This document shows positions 39,012-47,467 of a DNA stretch of 64,000 nucleotides, in pieces. The position numbers and the translations under genes were made by a program. Positions within the stretch are counted from its first letter, which is position 1, and each line of letters begins with the position of its first letter. The notes beneath the pieces are model-generated. The model saw only the letters and a program-made list of their open reading frames with translations. It was not told where the DNA came from and made no database searches. Origin of the DNA: an uncultured Lachnospiraceae bacterium (GTDB lineage Bacteria; Bacillota; Clostridia; Lachnospirales; Lachnospiraceae); NCBI GenBank assembly GCA_947628955.1, contig CANRBX010000002.1, forward strand, positions 1 to 64,000, given 5' to 3'.

Positions 39012-40520
39012 ATGATGTATGACGCATTATATGGACGCCAGTCAATCGAAAAACAAGACAGTATATCCGTCGAAAGCCAGCTTGAATATTGCAGGTATGA
39101 AACCCACGGAGACCCTTATATTGAGTATGCAGACAGAGGGTTTAGCGGAAAAAATACCAATCGTCCAGATTTTGAAAAGATGATGAACGATATTCGGGCG
39201 GGAAAGATAAAGCGGGTGATCGTTTATAAGTTAGACCGTATCAGCCGTTCAATACTGGATTTTGCCAATATGATGGAGACTTTTCAACAGTATCATGTTG
39301 AGTTTGTTTCCTCAACAGAGAAGTTTGATACTTCAACGCCGATCGGCAGAGCCATGTTGAATATCTGCATTGTGTTCGCGCAGCTTGAACGGGAGACCAT
39401 TCAAAAACGAGTAACCGACGCTTATTATGCAAGGTGTAAACGGGGCTTTTACATGGGTGGGCGTATTCCTTATGGGTATCGCTTAAAGGAAACCGTCATT
39501 GACAATATCCGTACTTCCATGTATGAGGAAGTCCCGGAAGAAAGCGAACAGCTAAAGCTAATCTATTCCTTGTATGCTGACCCGTCAAATTCACTGGGCG
39601 ATATTATTCGGTATCTGCACAAAAACGGTATCAGGCAGCTGCGCGGGGGAACCTGGAACTCTGCAAGGTTAAGTGAGCTGTTAAGAAATCCCGTGTATGT
39701 GCAAGCTGACATTGACGTGTATAATTTCTTCAAAAGTCAAGGCGCAAATATCTATAATCCGGCGAGTGACTTCACAGGCTATAACGCCTGCTATCTCTAC
39801 AAAGGAACTGTATCAACGACCCGGAAACAATGCGACCTTACTGACAAAGAGATTGTATTAGCCCCTCACCGGGGATTTATACCAGCGGGGACATGGTTAG
39901 CCTGCCGGATACGCTGTCTGAACAACCGCCAGTCAACACAGACCTGCAAACCTAAAAATTCATGGTTGACCGGGAAAGTGAAGTGCGGCAACTGCGGGTA
40001 TGCTTTAGTAGTTAGGAAAGCAAAAACGAAATGGGGACGCTACTTTGTTTGTAGCTGCGCCGGGCATGATAATTCCTGCAAAGGCACGGGCTGTACGGTC
40101 TATGCTGATGTTCTGGAAGAATATATGCTCAATGCCATTCGAGATAAGCTATCTGAATTTAAGAAGCTATCCGACGAAAAAGAAAATGAGACTGTACCTT
40201 TAGTCTCAAAAAACAAAATCCGTTTGACGCAGATAGACGAGGAAATAGGCGGTCTGCTTTCCAAAGTGGGAAATGCAGACAGCATTTTGATGAAGTACAT
40301 AGGCGACAAGGTTTCCGAGCTGGACGCAGAACGCCAGACATTGCAGGAGGAAATCGTTTCTCTCACCTGTTCTAAAACTGAAAGTAAAATAGGGCAGATC
40401 ACCGATCATGTGATGAAGTGGGACAGCGTTTCCTTTGAGGATAAACAGGCGGTTGTGGACGCTTTAATCAAAATTATCAAGATCGCAGACGGGAATATTG
40501 AAATCACATGGAAAATCTAA
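39012..40520 (+). CDS. Large serine recombinase of the cotJC element
   Basis: A 502-residue large serine recombinase. The catalytic Ser is in ALYGRQSIEKQDSISVESQ (about residue 11), followed by the resolvase arginine motif KLDRISRS. The recombinase domain (about 160-260) is followed by a zinc ribbon (CGNCGYALV, then CSCAGHDNSCKG) and a coiled-coil segment (EIGGLLSKVGN to AERQTLQEEI), as in integrases of the phiC31/TnpX type. Orientation matches cotJC. It lies 50 bases from the right att core. Expected job: integrate the element at, and excise it from, the cotJC site. Confidence 0.95.
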   Translation: MMYDALYGRQSIEKQDSISVESQLEYCRYETHGDPYIEYADRGFSGKNTNRPDFEKMMNDIRAGKIKRVIVYKLDRISRSILDFANMMETFQQYHVEFVSSTEKFDTSTPIGRAMLNICIVFAQLERETIQKRVTDAYYARCKRGFYMGGRIPYGYRLKETVIDNIRTSMYEEVPEESEQLKLIYSLYADPSNSLGDIIRYLHKNGIRQLRGGTWNSARLSELLRNPVYVQADIDVYNFFKSQGANIYNPASDFTGYNACYLYKGTVSTTRKQCDLTDKEIVLAPHRGFIPAGTWLACRIRCLNNRQSTQTCKPKNSWLTGKVKCGNCGYALVVRKAKTKWGRYFVCSCAGHDNSCKGTGCTVYADVLEEYMLNAIRDKLSEFKKLSDEKENETVPLVSKNKIRLTQIDEEIGGLLSKVGNADSILMKYIGDKVSELDAERQTLQEEIVSLTCSKTESKIGQITDHVMKWDSVSFEDKQAVVDALIKIIKIADGNIEITWKI

Positions 40521-40570
40521 TGCGGATTTTAGCCACAATCTTTTTTGAGGTAAATCTACTTCAATCTTCC

Positions 40571-40583
40571 CGTTTCGGTGAAG
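40571..40583 (+). repeat. Right attachment site core (attR)
   Basis: CGTTTCGGTGAAG, identical to 36449-36461. The element side reads CAATCTTCCCG just before it, pairing with the CGGGAAGATTG inside the left end. Joined, the two ends give an inverted-armed attP. Confidence 0.92.
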
Positions 40584-40681
40584 TACTGCGCTCCGTTCAG
40601 GAGCAGCTTGACGCGAAGGATTTCTACGCCTTCAACCCGGGCTTCGACGCGCCGGTGACCTGCCCTCCGAACACAAAGTAG
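40571..40681 (+). pseudogene. cotJC: CotJC, 3' part, separated from its gene
   Basis: Read in the frame of cotJC the sequence gives RFGEVLRSVQEQLDAKDF then YAFNPGFDAPVTCPPNTK and a TAG at 40679, the expected conserved CotJC C-terminus (37 codons including the shared repeat). It has no start of its own and would only be translated after excision of the element, which would join it to 35936-36461. The lack of frameshifts or stops suggests it is still under selection. Confidence 0.93.
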
Positions 40682-40779
40682 AGCTGAGGTTTCCTGCAGA
40701 CAATTGACACGATCGCAGGCGGTCATCCTGCCTGTGCAATGTCCGTGGAATGATTTCGGATATGGAAAAGGGAGTCGGA

Positions 40780-40816
40780 AAAGGGATATACTGTTCCTGT
40801 GGCAGCATATCCCTTT
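40780..40816 (-). terminator. Possible weak terminator of the YgiT-like gene
   Basis: AAAGGGATAT and ATATCCCTTT form a 10-bp stem 15 bases past the stop of the gene at 40832. The T-run on the minus strand is short (TTTT shared with the stem). It could also serve as a plus-strand structure after cotJC. Confidence 0.45.
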
Positions 40817-40831
40817 GACTCTGCTTTTCAA

Positions 40832-41056
40832 TTATGCCACTTTCGCGTAATCGATGATCGAAAAATCCTGCAGGAGTGTTTTTGCATTATTTACGATTAT
40901 TTCGAGTTGTTTCATTACTTCATCGGAATATTCAACTTCACCGCATTGGTCGCATTCCTCGCAAGGGACATTTTTAATTATGATTAAACTTCCGTTGTAA
41001 TTTACAACGTGTGTCGTTGTGCCCGGCTTCATAGTGCCTTTACAGTAAAAACACAT
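40832..41056 (-). CDS. YgiT/MqsA-type zinc-finger protein, orphan
   Basis: A 74-residue protein with two CxxC pairs (MCFYCKGTMKPG and VPCEECDQCGEVEYSDEV) typical of the N-terminal zinc finger of YgiT/MqsA antitoxins. No HTH C-terminal domain and no adjacent toxin gene (DUF4258 or MqsR-like) are visible; the 200 bases upstream hold no gene I can support. It may be a remnant of a toxin-antitoxin pair. Confidence 0.75.
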   Translation of the reverse strand: MCFYCKGTMKPGTTTHVVNYNGSLIIIKNVPCEECDQCGEVEYSDEVMKQLEIIVNNAKTLLQDFSIIDYAKVA

Positions 41057-41256
41057 ATTATTTCCCCTTTCTGATTTTCATATCCGATTTTATATAAGCA
41101 CCGCCAAAACATACATCGCGGGTTTATTACGGCCCGCGGGCATTTTGCGGCAGCCCCACGCATTTCTTGCCTGTGTATTGCTTCAGATGCAAAATGCAGC
41201 ATATCTCTCTCTTTCTGCTGCTGAAAGAATCTCCACACGTAAACGGGATGCAGTCT

Positions 41257-42540
41257 TCACCCTGCGCAGATCGGTTTACAGGGGATGCTCACATGCCGCG
41301 CATCCTCTGTCATTTCCTCGCTGATCCCCTCCAGAAGCCCGGCGCCGGTTATAAAATTGCCTGAAATAATCGCGATCGCATCTGCCAGCTCTTCTTCATC
41401 CCGGCCGACGGTGCCTGTCAGGCTCCCGGCCGCCACGGCGTCCCTGGCCTCATCGGAGCCTCCCACACCGAAAACCGGAACAGCAGCACCGGCCTCATCG
41501 GAGCTGCCCGCACCGTAAGCGGAAGCGGCGGTGCCGGCCTCGTCAGAGCTGCCCACACTGTAAGCAGGATCAGCAGCGCCGGCCTCATCGGAACTGCCCG
41601 TATCGTAAGCAGGATCGGCGGTGCCGACCTCATCGGAGTTTCCCGCGCCGAATGCCGGAACGGAAATGCCTGCATCCAACAGCACAGCGGCGGCGGCAAG
41701 CGCCATGTCGTCATAGTCTGCAATGACCAGCTCTGGCATATTCTGACCTGACTCGCTGCATTCGGAAAGGATTGCCCGCATGTCTTCGGCTGCCGCCTCT
41801 GCCCTCCCTGCGCCCTGCTCTTCCAGGTACTGCCTGTCGCCTGTCTCATCGTAAAAGGACAGCGGCGGTCTGCCGGCCTCTCTGAGCACAGAATCCGCAT
41901 CGTCCAGACAGTACCGCACATCGCCGGCCTTTTCTGTACTTGTCTTTTTGGCACTTGCCTTTTCTGCACTTGCTTTTTCTGTGCCGGCCTTTTCTGCACT
42001 GTCCTCCTGCTCTCTGAACATCACATAGGAGATCTTTCCGTCGCCATTTAGGTCGGCCGCATCATAATTCTTTGCCAGGAAGCTGCCGATCATCTCTCCC
42101 AGCACATGGCCGGCATCCCTGTAATCCGTGCTGACCCATATACATGGGCTGTCGTCCGCAGCCACATCCGCACCCGCAGAACAGTTAAAAAAGATCACGA
42201 GCCTGCCGTCTGCCAGCTCCAGGATCTTTTCCGCAGCATCATCGGAGGCAGAATCCGCAAGGCTGACCGCGAGGACTCCCGCCCCCTGTGCAGCCGCGTC
42301 CGCCGCCTGCTCTTCCTGAACCTCCGGGCTGTTCTTTCCGTCATAATCCCGGTACGCGATGCCTGTGTCCTCCAGCGCCGCGTCAAGCGCTGTCCGCATG
42401 GCTGAAGCGTCGGCGCCGTCATATGTGCTGTAAAGGACGGCGACAAAATCCTTTCCCTTCGCAGCGCCTGCCGCCGGAGGTGACAGCAGCAGCAGGGCCG
42501 CGCCCAGCACAAGTCCTATTCCTCTATTTATATGCCTCAT
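41257..42540 (-). CDS. Sugar-binding-like periplasmic protein with repeat insertions
   Basis: A 427-residue exported protein. The ATG at 42540 with AAGGAGAG starts a signal peptide (MRHINRGIGLVLGAALLLLS, cleavage near AGA-A). The body resembles a galactose/ribose-type type I periplasmic binding protein (DLNGDGKISYVMFREQE, LVIADYDDMALAAAAVLLDAG, LTGTVGRDEEELADAI). Two insertions interrupt it: a Lys/Glu/Ala run at 41921-42001 (AEKAGTEKASAEKASAKK) and five 15-residue repeats (GSSDEAGAADPAY) at about 41450-41655. No transporter genes are adjacent. It may be a sensor or orphan binding protein. Confidence 0.75.
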   Translation of the reverse strand: MRHINRGIGLVLGAALLLLSPPAAGAAKGKDFVAVLYSTYDGADASAMRTALDAALEDTGIAYRDYDGKNSPEVQEEQAADAAAQGAGVLAVSLADSASDDAAEKILELADGRLVIFFNCSAGADVAADDSPCIWVSTDYRDAGHVLGEMIGSFLAKNYDAADLNGDGKISYVMFREQEDSAEKAGTEKASAEKASAKKTSTEKAGDVRYCLDDADSVLREAGRPPLSFYDETGDRQYLEEQGAGRAEAAAEDMRAILSECSESGQNMPELVIADYDDMALAAAAVLLDAGISVPAFGAGNSDEVGTADPAYDTGSSDEAGAADPAYSVGSSDEAGTAASAYGAGSSDEAGAAVPVFGVGGSDEARDAVAAGSLTGTVGRDEEELADAIAIISGNFITGAGLLEGISEEMTEDARHVSIPCKPICAG

Positions 42541-42699
42541 GACAATTCTCTCCTTCCTGATCACGGAGTGAACCAATGCCAGTCAGTCAACAGCCGCAAA
42601 AGGACAAGGATCCCATGGATTCCGAATGTCAGGCAGGATTATGCGGTGCTTAAGCGCAGGTGGCGCTCGTCCGGCACTGACCAAAGCGGAGCGCAGACG

Positions 42700-42746
42700 G
42701 CGAAGCACGGAACAATCCGTATGGCATCATCTGACCCTGACGTCAT
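42700..42746 (+). repeat. Dispersed intergenic repeat, copy A
   Basis: The segment GCGAAGCACGGAACAATCCG, then TATGGCATCAT and CCTGACGTCAT, recurs with few changes at 61319-61365. It lies in the 305-base gap 42541-42845, which otherwise holds only the ribosome binding site of the MATE gene. Confidence 0.75.
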
Positions 42747-42845
42747 GACATTGCAAGTGAACAGTAACAAGTATACAACATCTCTTGCTTTAAGGAAAGT
42801 CTTCTGATAAAATACCCTGAGAATACAGAAAGGAGCCTGAACAGC

Positions 42846-44207
42846 ATGTCGCTGTATATCAACAGAAACGACCCATTTTACCGGCAGGTCTTCAGACTGA
42901 CGCTTCCGATCGTGGTCCAGCATCTTCTGAGCGCGGCGGTCAGCTCCGCGGACGTCGTCATGCTCAACAGCGTAGGACAGTCTGCCATCTCAGCGGTCTC
43001 CCTGGCCTCGCAGTACGCAAGCGTGCTGTTCATGATCTACTACGGCCTCGGCACCGGGGCCACGATGCTGAGCGCACAGTACTGGGGAAAACAGGATATC
43101 CGCGCGATCGAGCTCATCGAGGGCATCGCCCTGCGTTTTTCTGTCGCGATCGCCTCCGTGTTCACACTCGGGGCCCTCGTGATCCCGCAGCAGATGATGC
43201 GTCTCTTTACAAACGACCCTCAGCTCATCTCGCTTGGGGCCTCCTACCTGCGCATCGTCAGCTTCAGCTATCTGTTCTGGAGCGTCTCAGAGATCTATCT
43301 GGCCGCGCTCAGAAGCGTAGAGCGCGTGACGATCAGCACCGTGCTGAACGGGCTCGCGCTCGGCCTGAACGTGTGCCTGAATGCAGTTTTCATCTTTGGC
43401 CTGTTCGGGGCTCCCAGGCTCGGAGTCGTCGGCGTGGCCTTCGCCACCAGCGTCTCACGCGGTATTCAGCTGCTCTGCTGCATCGCGGCCTCGCACGCTT
43501 CTAAAAATGTAAAGCTGCGCTTTTCCTGTATGTTTGTCCGCAACAAAGTGCTTTTTCAGGACTTCCTGCGGCTCTCCGTCCCTGCGCTCGGCAATGATCT
43601 CATATGGAGCGTGGCGTTTTCCATGTACTCCGTGGTGCTTGGCCATCTCGGCAGCGACATGGTTGCCGCAAATTCCATCGTCGTGGTCGTCCGGAATTTT
43701 GCGACGGTCTTCTGTTACAGTCTGGCGAACGTCTCCACAATCTGGCTCGGCAAACTGATCGGGCAGGGGGACATGGAGCTGGCGAAGAGGGATTCCCGAC
43801 GCCTGCTCTGGCTGACGATCGCCACCGGAATCCTCGGCGGGATCTTCGTGCTGGCCGCCTCGCCGTTTGTCCTCTCCCACGTGTCTCTGACGGAGCAGGC
43901 CATGCATTATCTGAAATATATGCTGCTGATCAACAGCTACTATATCGTCGGCACGGCCCTCAACACGACGCTGATCGCCGGCGTGTTCCGCGCAGGCGGC
44001 GACAGCCGTTTCGGCTTCATATGCGATACGATCGATATGTGGTGTTACGGAGTGCCGCTCGGCTTTCTTTCCGCTTTTGTGCTGAAGCTGCCGCACCTCG
44101 TCGTATATTTTCTGCTCTGCACAGACGAATTCGTCAAGTGGCCGTGGGTGATCGCACATTTCCGCAGCTACAAATGGCTTCACAACGTGACACGCAAATA
44201 CGAATAA
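42846..44207 (+). CDS. MATE-family efflux transporter
   Basis: A 453-residue protein with about twelve helices in two halves. The opening DPFYRQVFRLTLPIVVQHLLSAAVSSADVVMLNSVG and the mid PALGNDLIWSVAFSMYSVVLGHLG fit the MATE fold (NorM/DinF branch). It exports cationic compounds using a cation gradient; substrate unknown. AAAGGAGCC precedes the ATG. Confidence 0.93.
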   Translation: MSLYINRNDPFYRQVFRLTLPIVVQHLLSAAVSSADVVMLNSVGQSAISAVSLASQYASVLFMIYYGLGTGATMLSAQYWGKQDIRAIELIEGIALRFSVAIASVFTLGALVIPQQMMRLFTNDPQLISLGASYLRIVSFSYLFWSVSEIYLAALRSVERVTISTVLNGLALGLNVCLNAVFIFGLFGAPRLGVVGVAFATSVSRGIQLLCCIAASHASKNVKLRFSCMFVRNKVLFQDFLRLSVPALGNDLIWSVAFSMYSVVLGHLGSDMVAANSIVVVVRNFATVFCYSLANVSTIWLGKLIGQGDMELAKRDSRRLLWLTIATGILGGIFVLAASPFVLSHVSLTEQAMHYLKYMLLINSYYIVGTALNTTLIAGVFRAGGDSRFGFICDTIDMWCYGVPLGFLSAFVLKLPHLVVYFLLCTDEFVKWPWVIAHFRSYKWLHNVTRKYE

Positions 44208-44257
44208 ACGCGCAGAACGCAGCCCTTTACAACTCTTTGACAGCAGGAGGAAATATC

Positions 44258-45007
44258 ATGCAGCAGACAAAAAGAAACTATCAGCGGGAGCTGGAGAATA
44301 TACTGGGCTCCCTGAACTGCCGGGAAGCAGAAAGCAGTTCGCGGCCTGTCCCGCCGGCGGATGCCTCCTGTATTTCCGCCCTGCACGGCGATGTTTTGCC
44401 GCAAAAGACCGGACAGCCCGCCCCCTCTCTGCTGCTGCACAGCTGCTGCGCCCCCTGCAGCAGTTATGTGCTGGAATATCTCTCGCAGTATTTTCAGATC
44501 ACGGTATTTTACTATAATCCGAATATCTACCCGGAGGACGAATATTTCCGGCGCGTCGAAGAACAGAAACGCCTGATCCGGGACATGCCCCTGCCCCGCC
44601 CGGTATCTTTTCTGGAGGGACGCTTCCTGCCGCGCGAGTTTTACGATGCCGTTCGCGGCCTGGAGCAGATACCGGAGGGCGGAGAGCGCTGCCGCGCCTG
44701 TTTCCGGCTCCGCCTTGCTGAGACCGCAGAGCTTGCGGCAGAACGCGGCTTTGATTACTTCACAACCACCCTGACCATCAGCCCTCTGAAAAACGCCGCC
44801 GTTCTCAATGAAACCGGGGAAGCGCTCGCGCAGGAATATCAGGTGCGCTGGCTCCCCTCTGATTTCAAGAAAAAGAACGGCTACAAGCGTTCCACGGAGC
44901 TCTCCGCCGCATACGGGCTGTACCGGCAGGACTACTGCGGCTGCGTGTTCTCTCTGCGGGAGCGTCAGGCCGCCCGCGCGGCGGGGAATGCGCCGCACTC
45001 CGCCTGA
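44258..45007 (+). CDS. queH: Epoxyqueuosine reductase QueH
   Basis: A 249-residue DUF208/QueH protein. Its cysteine pairs are LHSCCAPCSSYV near residue 65, GERCRACFRLRL, and YCGCVFS near the C-terminus, which hold the iron-sulfur cluster and catalytic metal site. QueH reduces epoxyqueuosine in tRNA to queuosine, the step after QueA (encoded at the window start). The N-terminal 50 residues form a low-homology extension. CAGGAGG precedes the ATG at 44258, 50 bases after the MATE gene. Confidence 0.92.
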   Translation: MQQTKRNYQRELENILGSLNCREAESSSRPVPPADASCISALHGDVLPQKTGQPAPSLLLHSCCAPCSSYVLEYLSQYFQITVFYYNPNIYPEDEYFRRVEEQKRLIRDMPLPRPVSFLEGRFLPREFYDAVRGLEQIPEGGERCRACFRLRLAETAELAAERGFDYFTTTLTISPLKNAAVLNETGEALAQEYQVRWLPSDFKKKNGYKRSTELSAAYGLYRQDYCGCVFSLRERQAARAAGNAPHSA

Positions 45008-45129
45008 CGGCGCGCCGTGCCTGATTTTCTCATTCCGCCGGGAATCGCCTCTTTATCCGGCAGTTTTGCCCTCTCCGTTTTTCTTTCTCCACGGCAACGC
45101 CTCCATATCCGGCAGCGCCGCCCGCGCCT

Positions 45130-46095
45130 CTACCACCGTCTGAGGCAGCATTTCTCGACCGTCCCGATCAGTGCATACAGCACCATCGCGATCACACACA
45201 GGATCACGATCGACATGATCACCCAGTCGAGTTTGAATACCTGGCTTCCATAGATGATCAGATATCCGAGTCCCCGTCTCGCGCCGATGAACTCTCCGAT
45301 CACGACGCCCACCAGGCACAATCCGATATTGACCTTCATGACGCTGATCAGAAGCGGAACAGTGCCCGGCAGGATCACCTTTCTCAGCACATCGCCCCTG
45401 GTGCCCTGAAGCGTGTAGATCAGTTTGATTTTGTCCGGATCCATCTCGCGGAAGCCCGTATAGAGATTCAGGATGGTTCCGAAGATCGCCACCGATATGC
45501 CGGCGACGATGATCGATTTTGTATTTGCCCCCAGCCATACGATCAGCAGCGGCGCAAGCGCTGATTTTGGCAGGCTGTTCAGCACGACAAGGTACGGCTC
45601 CAGGATCTCAGACAGCTCCGTATTGTACCACAGAAGCACCGCAATTCCCGTTCCGGCCAGGACCACCAGTCCAAAGCTCACCAGCGTTTCAGCCAGGGTG
45701 ATCCCGACATGCAGAAAGATGCTGCGGTCTGTCCACATCGCGCCGAAAGTCTTCGCCACGCGCGAGGGGCTGCTGAAAATGAAGCCGTCTATCCAGCCTG
45801 CACGCACTGCCCCCTCCCACAGCAGCAGGAAGAGGACAAAGATCAGGATCCGGATCACCACAATCCTCCGCTGCCTGCGCTGCAGCGTCTTCAGATAAGC
45901 CTGCTGTGCCTCTGATACCGCAGGCAGGCTCTCCGTGCTCTGCCCCCTTACCGCATATTTTTCTGTCCATCTTCCATTTTCCGTTCGCTGGTCCGCCGGA
46001 ATCGTACGGTGCAGGATCCTGTTTGCCGGATCCATATCTGCGTGAATCTCGCTCTCAGATATCCTCTCGTTCAGCAGCATCTGGCTCATGCTCAT
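45130..46095 (-). CDS. ABC transporter permease (SsuC/TauC type)
   Basis: A 321-residue protein: a polar N-terminus of about 80 residues, then a membrane region with six helices and the EAA-type loop YTLQGTRGDVLRKVILPGTVP. It resembles permeases for nitrate, sulfonate or pyrimidine precursors. The ATG at 46095 has AAGGAG and overlaps the end of the ATPase gene by about 40 bases. No substrate-binding protein is adjacent, so the substrate is open. Confidence 0.9.
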   Translation of the reverse strand: MSMSQMLLNERISESEIHADMDPANRILHRTIPADQRTENGRWTEKYAVRGQSTESLPAVSEAQQAYLKTLQRRQRRIVVIRILIFVLFLLLWEGAVRAGWIDGFIFSSPSRVAKTFGAMWTDRSIFLHVGITLAETLVSFGLVVLAGTGIAVLLWYNTELSEILEPYLVVLNSLPKSALAPLLIVWLGANTKSIIVAGISVAIFGTILNLYTGFREMDPDKIKLIYTLQGTRGDVLRKVILPGTVPLLISVMKVNIGLCLVGVVIGEFIGARRGLGYLIIYGSQVFKLDWVIMSIVILCVIAMVLYALIGTVEKCCLRRW

Positions 46096-46840
46096 TCAGC
46101 TCCTTCCACAGAAGATTAAAATAATCCTTAAATTCCGGCGTATCCCTGCGCGCAAACGGTGTCAGTCCTGTCTCGAAATCCAGTTCCAGGATGCTCCGGA
46201 TCCTCGCGGGACGTTTGGAGAGCACGATAATACGGTCCGCCATGCTGACTGCCTCCGAGAGATCGTGCGTGACCAACAGGGCCGTCTTCTTTTCCCTGCG
46301 CAGGATCTGCGCCACATCATCACATACCGTCAGCCTTGTCTGAAAGTCAAGTGCTGAAAACGGCTCATCCAGCAAAAGCAGCTCCGGCCCAAGCGCCAGC
46401 GTCCGGATCAGCGCCGCGCGCTGCCTCATCCCCCCGGACAGTTCGCTCGGCCTCGCGTTGCGGAAGCGGTACAGCCCGTAATCCAGCAGCATTTTATCGA
46501 CCCTCGCCCGCGTCTCTTCATTCAGCCTGTGCTGGATCTCAAGTCCGAGAAGCACATTTCTGTAGATTGTCCTCCACTCAAACAGGTGATCCTTCTGGAG
46601 CATGTAACCGGTTTTTCCTCTGTCTCCGCTTTCCTGCGCAAATAAAATCGAGCCGCTCTCAGGAACAAGCAGCCCGGAAATCAAAGAAAGCAGTGTGGAT
46701 TTTCCACAGCCGCTCGGTCCTACTACAGCAATGAACTCTCCCCGCTGCACCTGAAACGATATATCAGACAGTGCGGGCGTCTCACCGTTCTTGTTGTGAT
46801 ACGCATAACACACATTTACCAGTTCCAGCAATGGTTTCAC
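46055..46840 (-). CDS. ABC transporter ATPase (SsuB/TauB type)
   Basis: A 261-residue ATPase with VGPSGCGKSTLL, ELSGGMRQRAALIR, LLLLDEPFSALD and VTHDLSEA. Start is GTG at 46840 with GGAGG nine bases before. It precedes the permease and forms the conserved pair; the binding protein gene is missing from the window. Confidence 0.9.
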   Translation of the reverse strand: MKPLLELVNVCYAYHNKNGETPALSDISFQVQRGEFIAVVGPSGCGKSTLLSLISGLLVPESGSILFAQESGDRGKTGYMLQKDHLFEWRTIYRNVLLGLEIQHRLNEETRARVDKMLLDYGLYRFRNARPSELSGGMRQRAALIRTLALGPELLLLDEPFSALDFQTRLTVCDDVAQILRREKKTALLVTHDLSEAVSMADRIIVLSKRPARIRSILELDFETGLTPFARRDTPEFKDYFNLLWKELNEHEPDAAEREDI

Positions 46841-47000
46841 ATCCTGATACCTCCAGTCGTCCTCCGGAGCGGCCGTCAGAAGCCTGCAGCAGACAGCATC
46901 CGCGCGCCTTCCCGGCTTCTCCGGAATCTTTATAATCCATCATATGAGAAAAGGAGGCCGGGGTGCATGATATGTTTTTTTGAAAAATATCAAATTTTTG

Positions 47001-47028
47001 TTGATTTTGTTCCATATCATGCTATAAT
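47001..47028 (+). promoter_or_regulatory. Promoter of the tRNA-Val/tRNA-Ala pair
   Basis: TTGATT at 47001-47006 and TATAAT at 47023-47028, spacer 16 bases, ends 19 bases before the first tRNA. Confidence 0.7.
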
Positions 47029-47047
47029 GGAAAAGTAAGATTTATCC

Positions 47048-47121
47048 GGAAGCATAGCTCAGCTGGGATGAGCGCTCGCCTGACTAGCGGGAGGTCAAGG
47101 GTTCGAGCCCCTTTGCTTCCA
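47048..47121 (+). tRNA. tRNA-Val (GAC)
   Basis: A complete cloverleaf: acceptor GGAAGCA/TGCTTCC, D-arm GCTC...GAGC, anticodon arm with loop CTGACTA giving anticodon GAC, T-arm with TTCGAGC. The discriminator base is A; no CCA is encoded. Confidence 0.9.
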
Positions 47122-47211
47122 CTTTCTGTATCAGAAGGGCTTTCCGTCACCGGGAAGCTCTTCCATACCAGCGATGCTTCAGTCAAGGCATCCTGTCGTT
47201 CTATATGTTCC

Positions 47212-47284
47212 GGGGCATTAGCGCAGCTGGGAGCGCGCCACACTGGCAGTGTGGAGGTCACGGGTTCGAATCCCGTATGCTCCA
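47212..47284 (+). tRNA. tRNA-Ala (GGC)
   Basis: A complete cloverleaf: acceptor GGGGCAT/ATGCTCC, D-arm GCGC...GCGC, anticodon arm CCACA/TGTGG with loop CTGGCAG giving anticodon GGC, T-arm TTCGAAT. It lies 90 bases after tRNA-Val. No CCA is encoded. Confidence 0.9.
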
Positions 47285-47294
47285 TTATTTGAGG

Positions 47295-47423
47295 TAAGGA
47301 GGGACCCGACAAAGTCGGGAGGATTCCTTATCTCCCACGCAGACGCTTCCGAACAGAGTTCGGATTCTGATGCGTCTGCTCCATATTTGAGAAGCCCCGT
47401 ATTCACGGGGTTTCTCATATTTT
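47295..47423 (+). other. Three consecutive hairpins after tRNA-Ala
   Basis: Hairpin one pairs TAAGGA...TCCTTA (47295-47330) with an inner CCCGAC/GTCGGG. Hairpin two pairs AGACGC (47341-47346) with GCGTCT (47372-47377) and inner CCGAAC/GTTCGG. Hairpin three pairs GAGAAGCCCCGT (47389-47400) with ACGGGGTTTCTC (47405-47416), followed by ATATTTT, a good terminator for the tRNA transcript. The first two have no assigned role. Confidence 0.65.
47389..47423 (+). terminator. Terminator of the tRNA operon
   Basis: A 12-bp stem GAGAAGCCCCGT/ACGGGGTTTCTC with a four-base loop and ATATTTT after it. Confidence 0.8.
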
Positions 47424-47467
47424 CGGGTCAAAAAAACACACATTTCATAACTGTTAAACAACACAAA

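Larger units (their letters stand above)
36449..40583 (+). mobile_element. 4.12-kb serine-recombinase element inserted in cotJC
   Basis: Bounded by the direct repeat CGTTTCGGTGAAG at 36449-36461 and 40571-40583. Cutting at one repeat and joining to the other restores cotJC in frame (FGE-VLRSVQEQLDAKDFYAF, 207 residues). Visibly AT-richer than its flanks. Contents: minus-strand XRE, ImmA/IrrE peptidase and PIN-like genes filling the left part; plus-strand small ORF and large serine recombinase on the right, ending 50 bases from the right repeat. No conjugation, replication or phage structural genes. Compare the skin and SP-beta elements that interrupt sigK and spsM in Bacillus and are excised in the mother cell. 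Excision has not been shown here; a simple disruptive insertion is the alternative. Confidence 0.93.

Noticed and set aside
47249..47467. N-terminal extension of the Big_2-type frame reaching into tRNA-Ala
   Set aside because: It starts inside a tRNA gene and runs through hairpins and a terminator; not coding.
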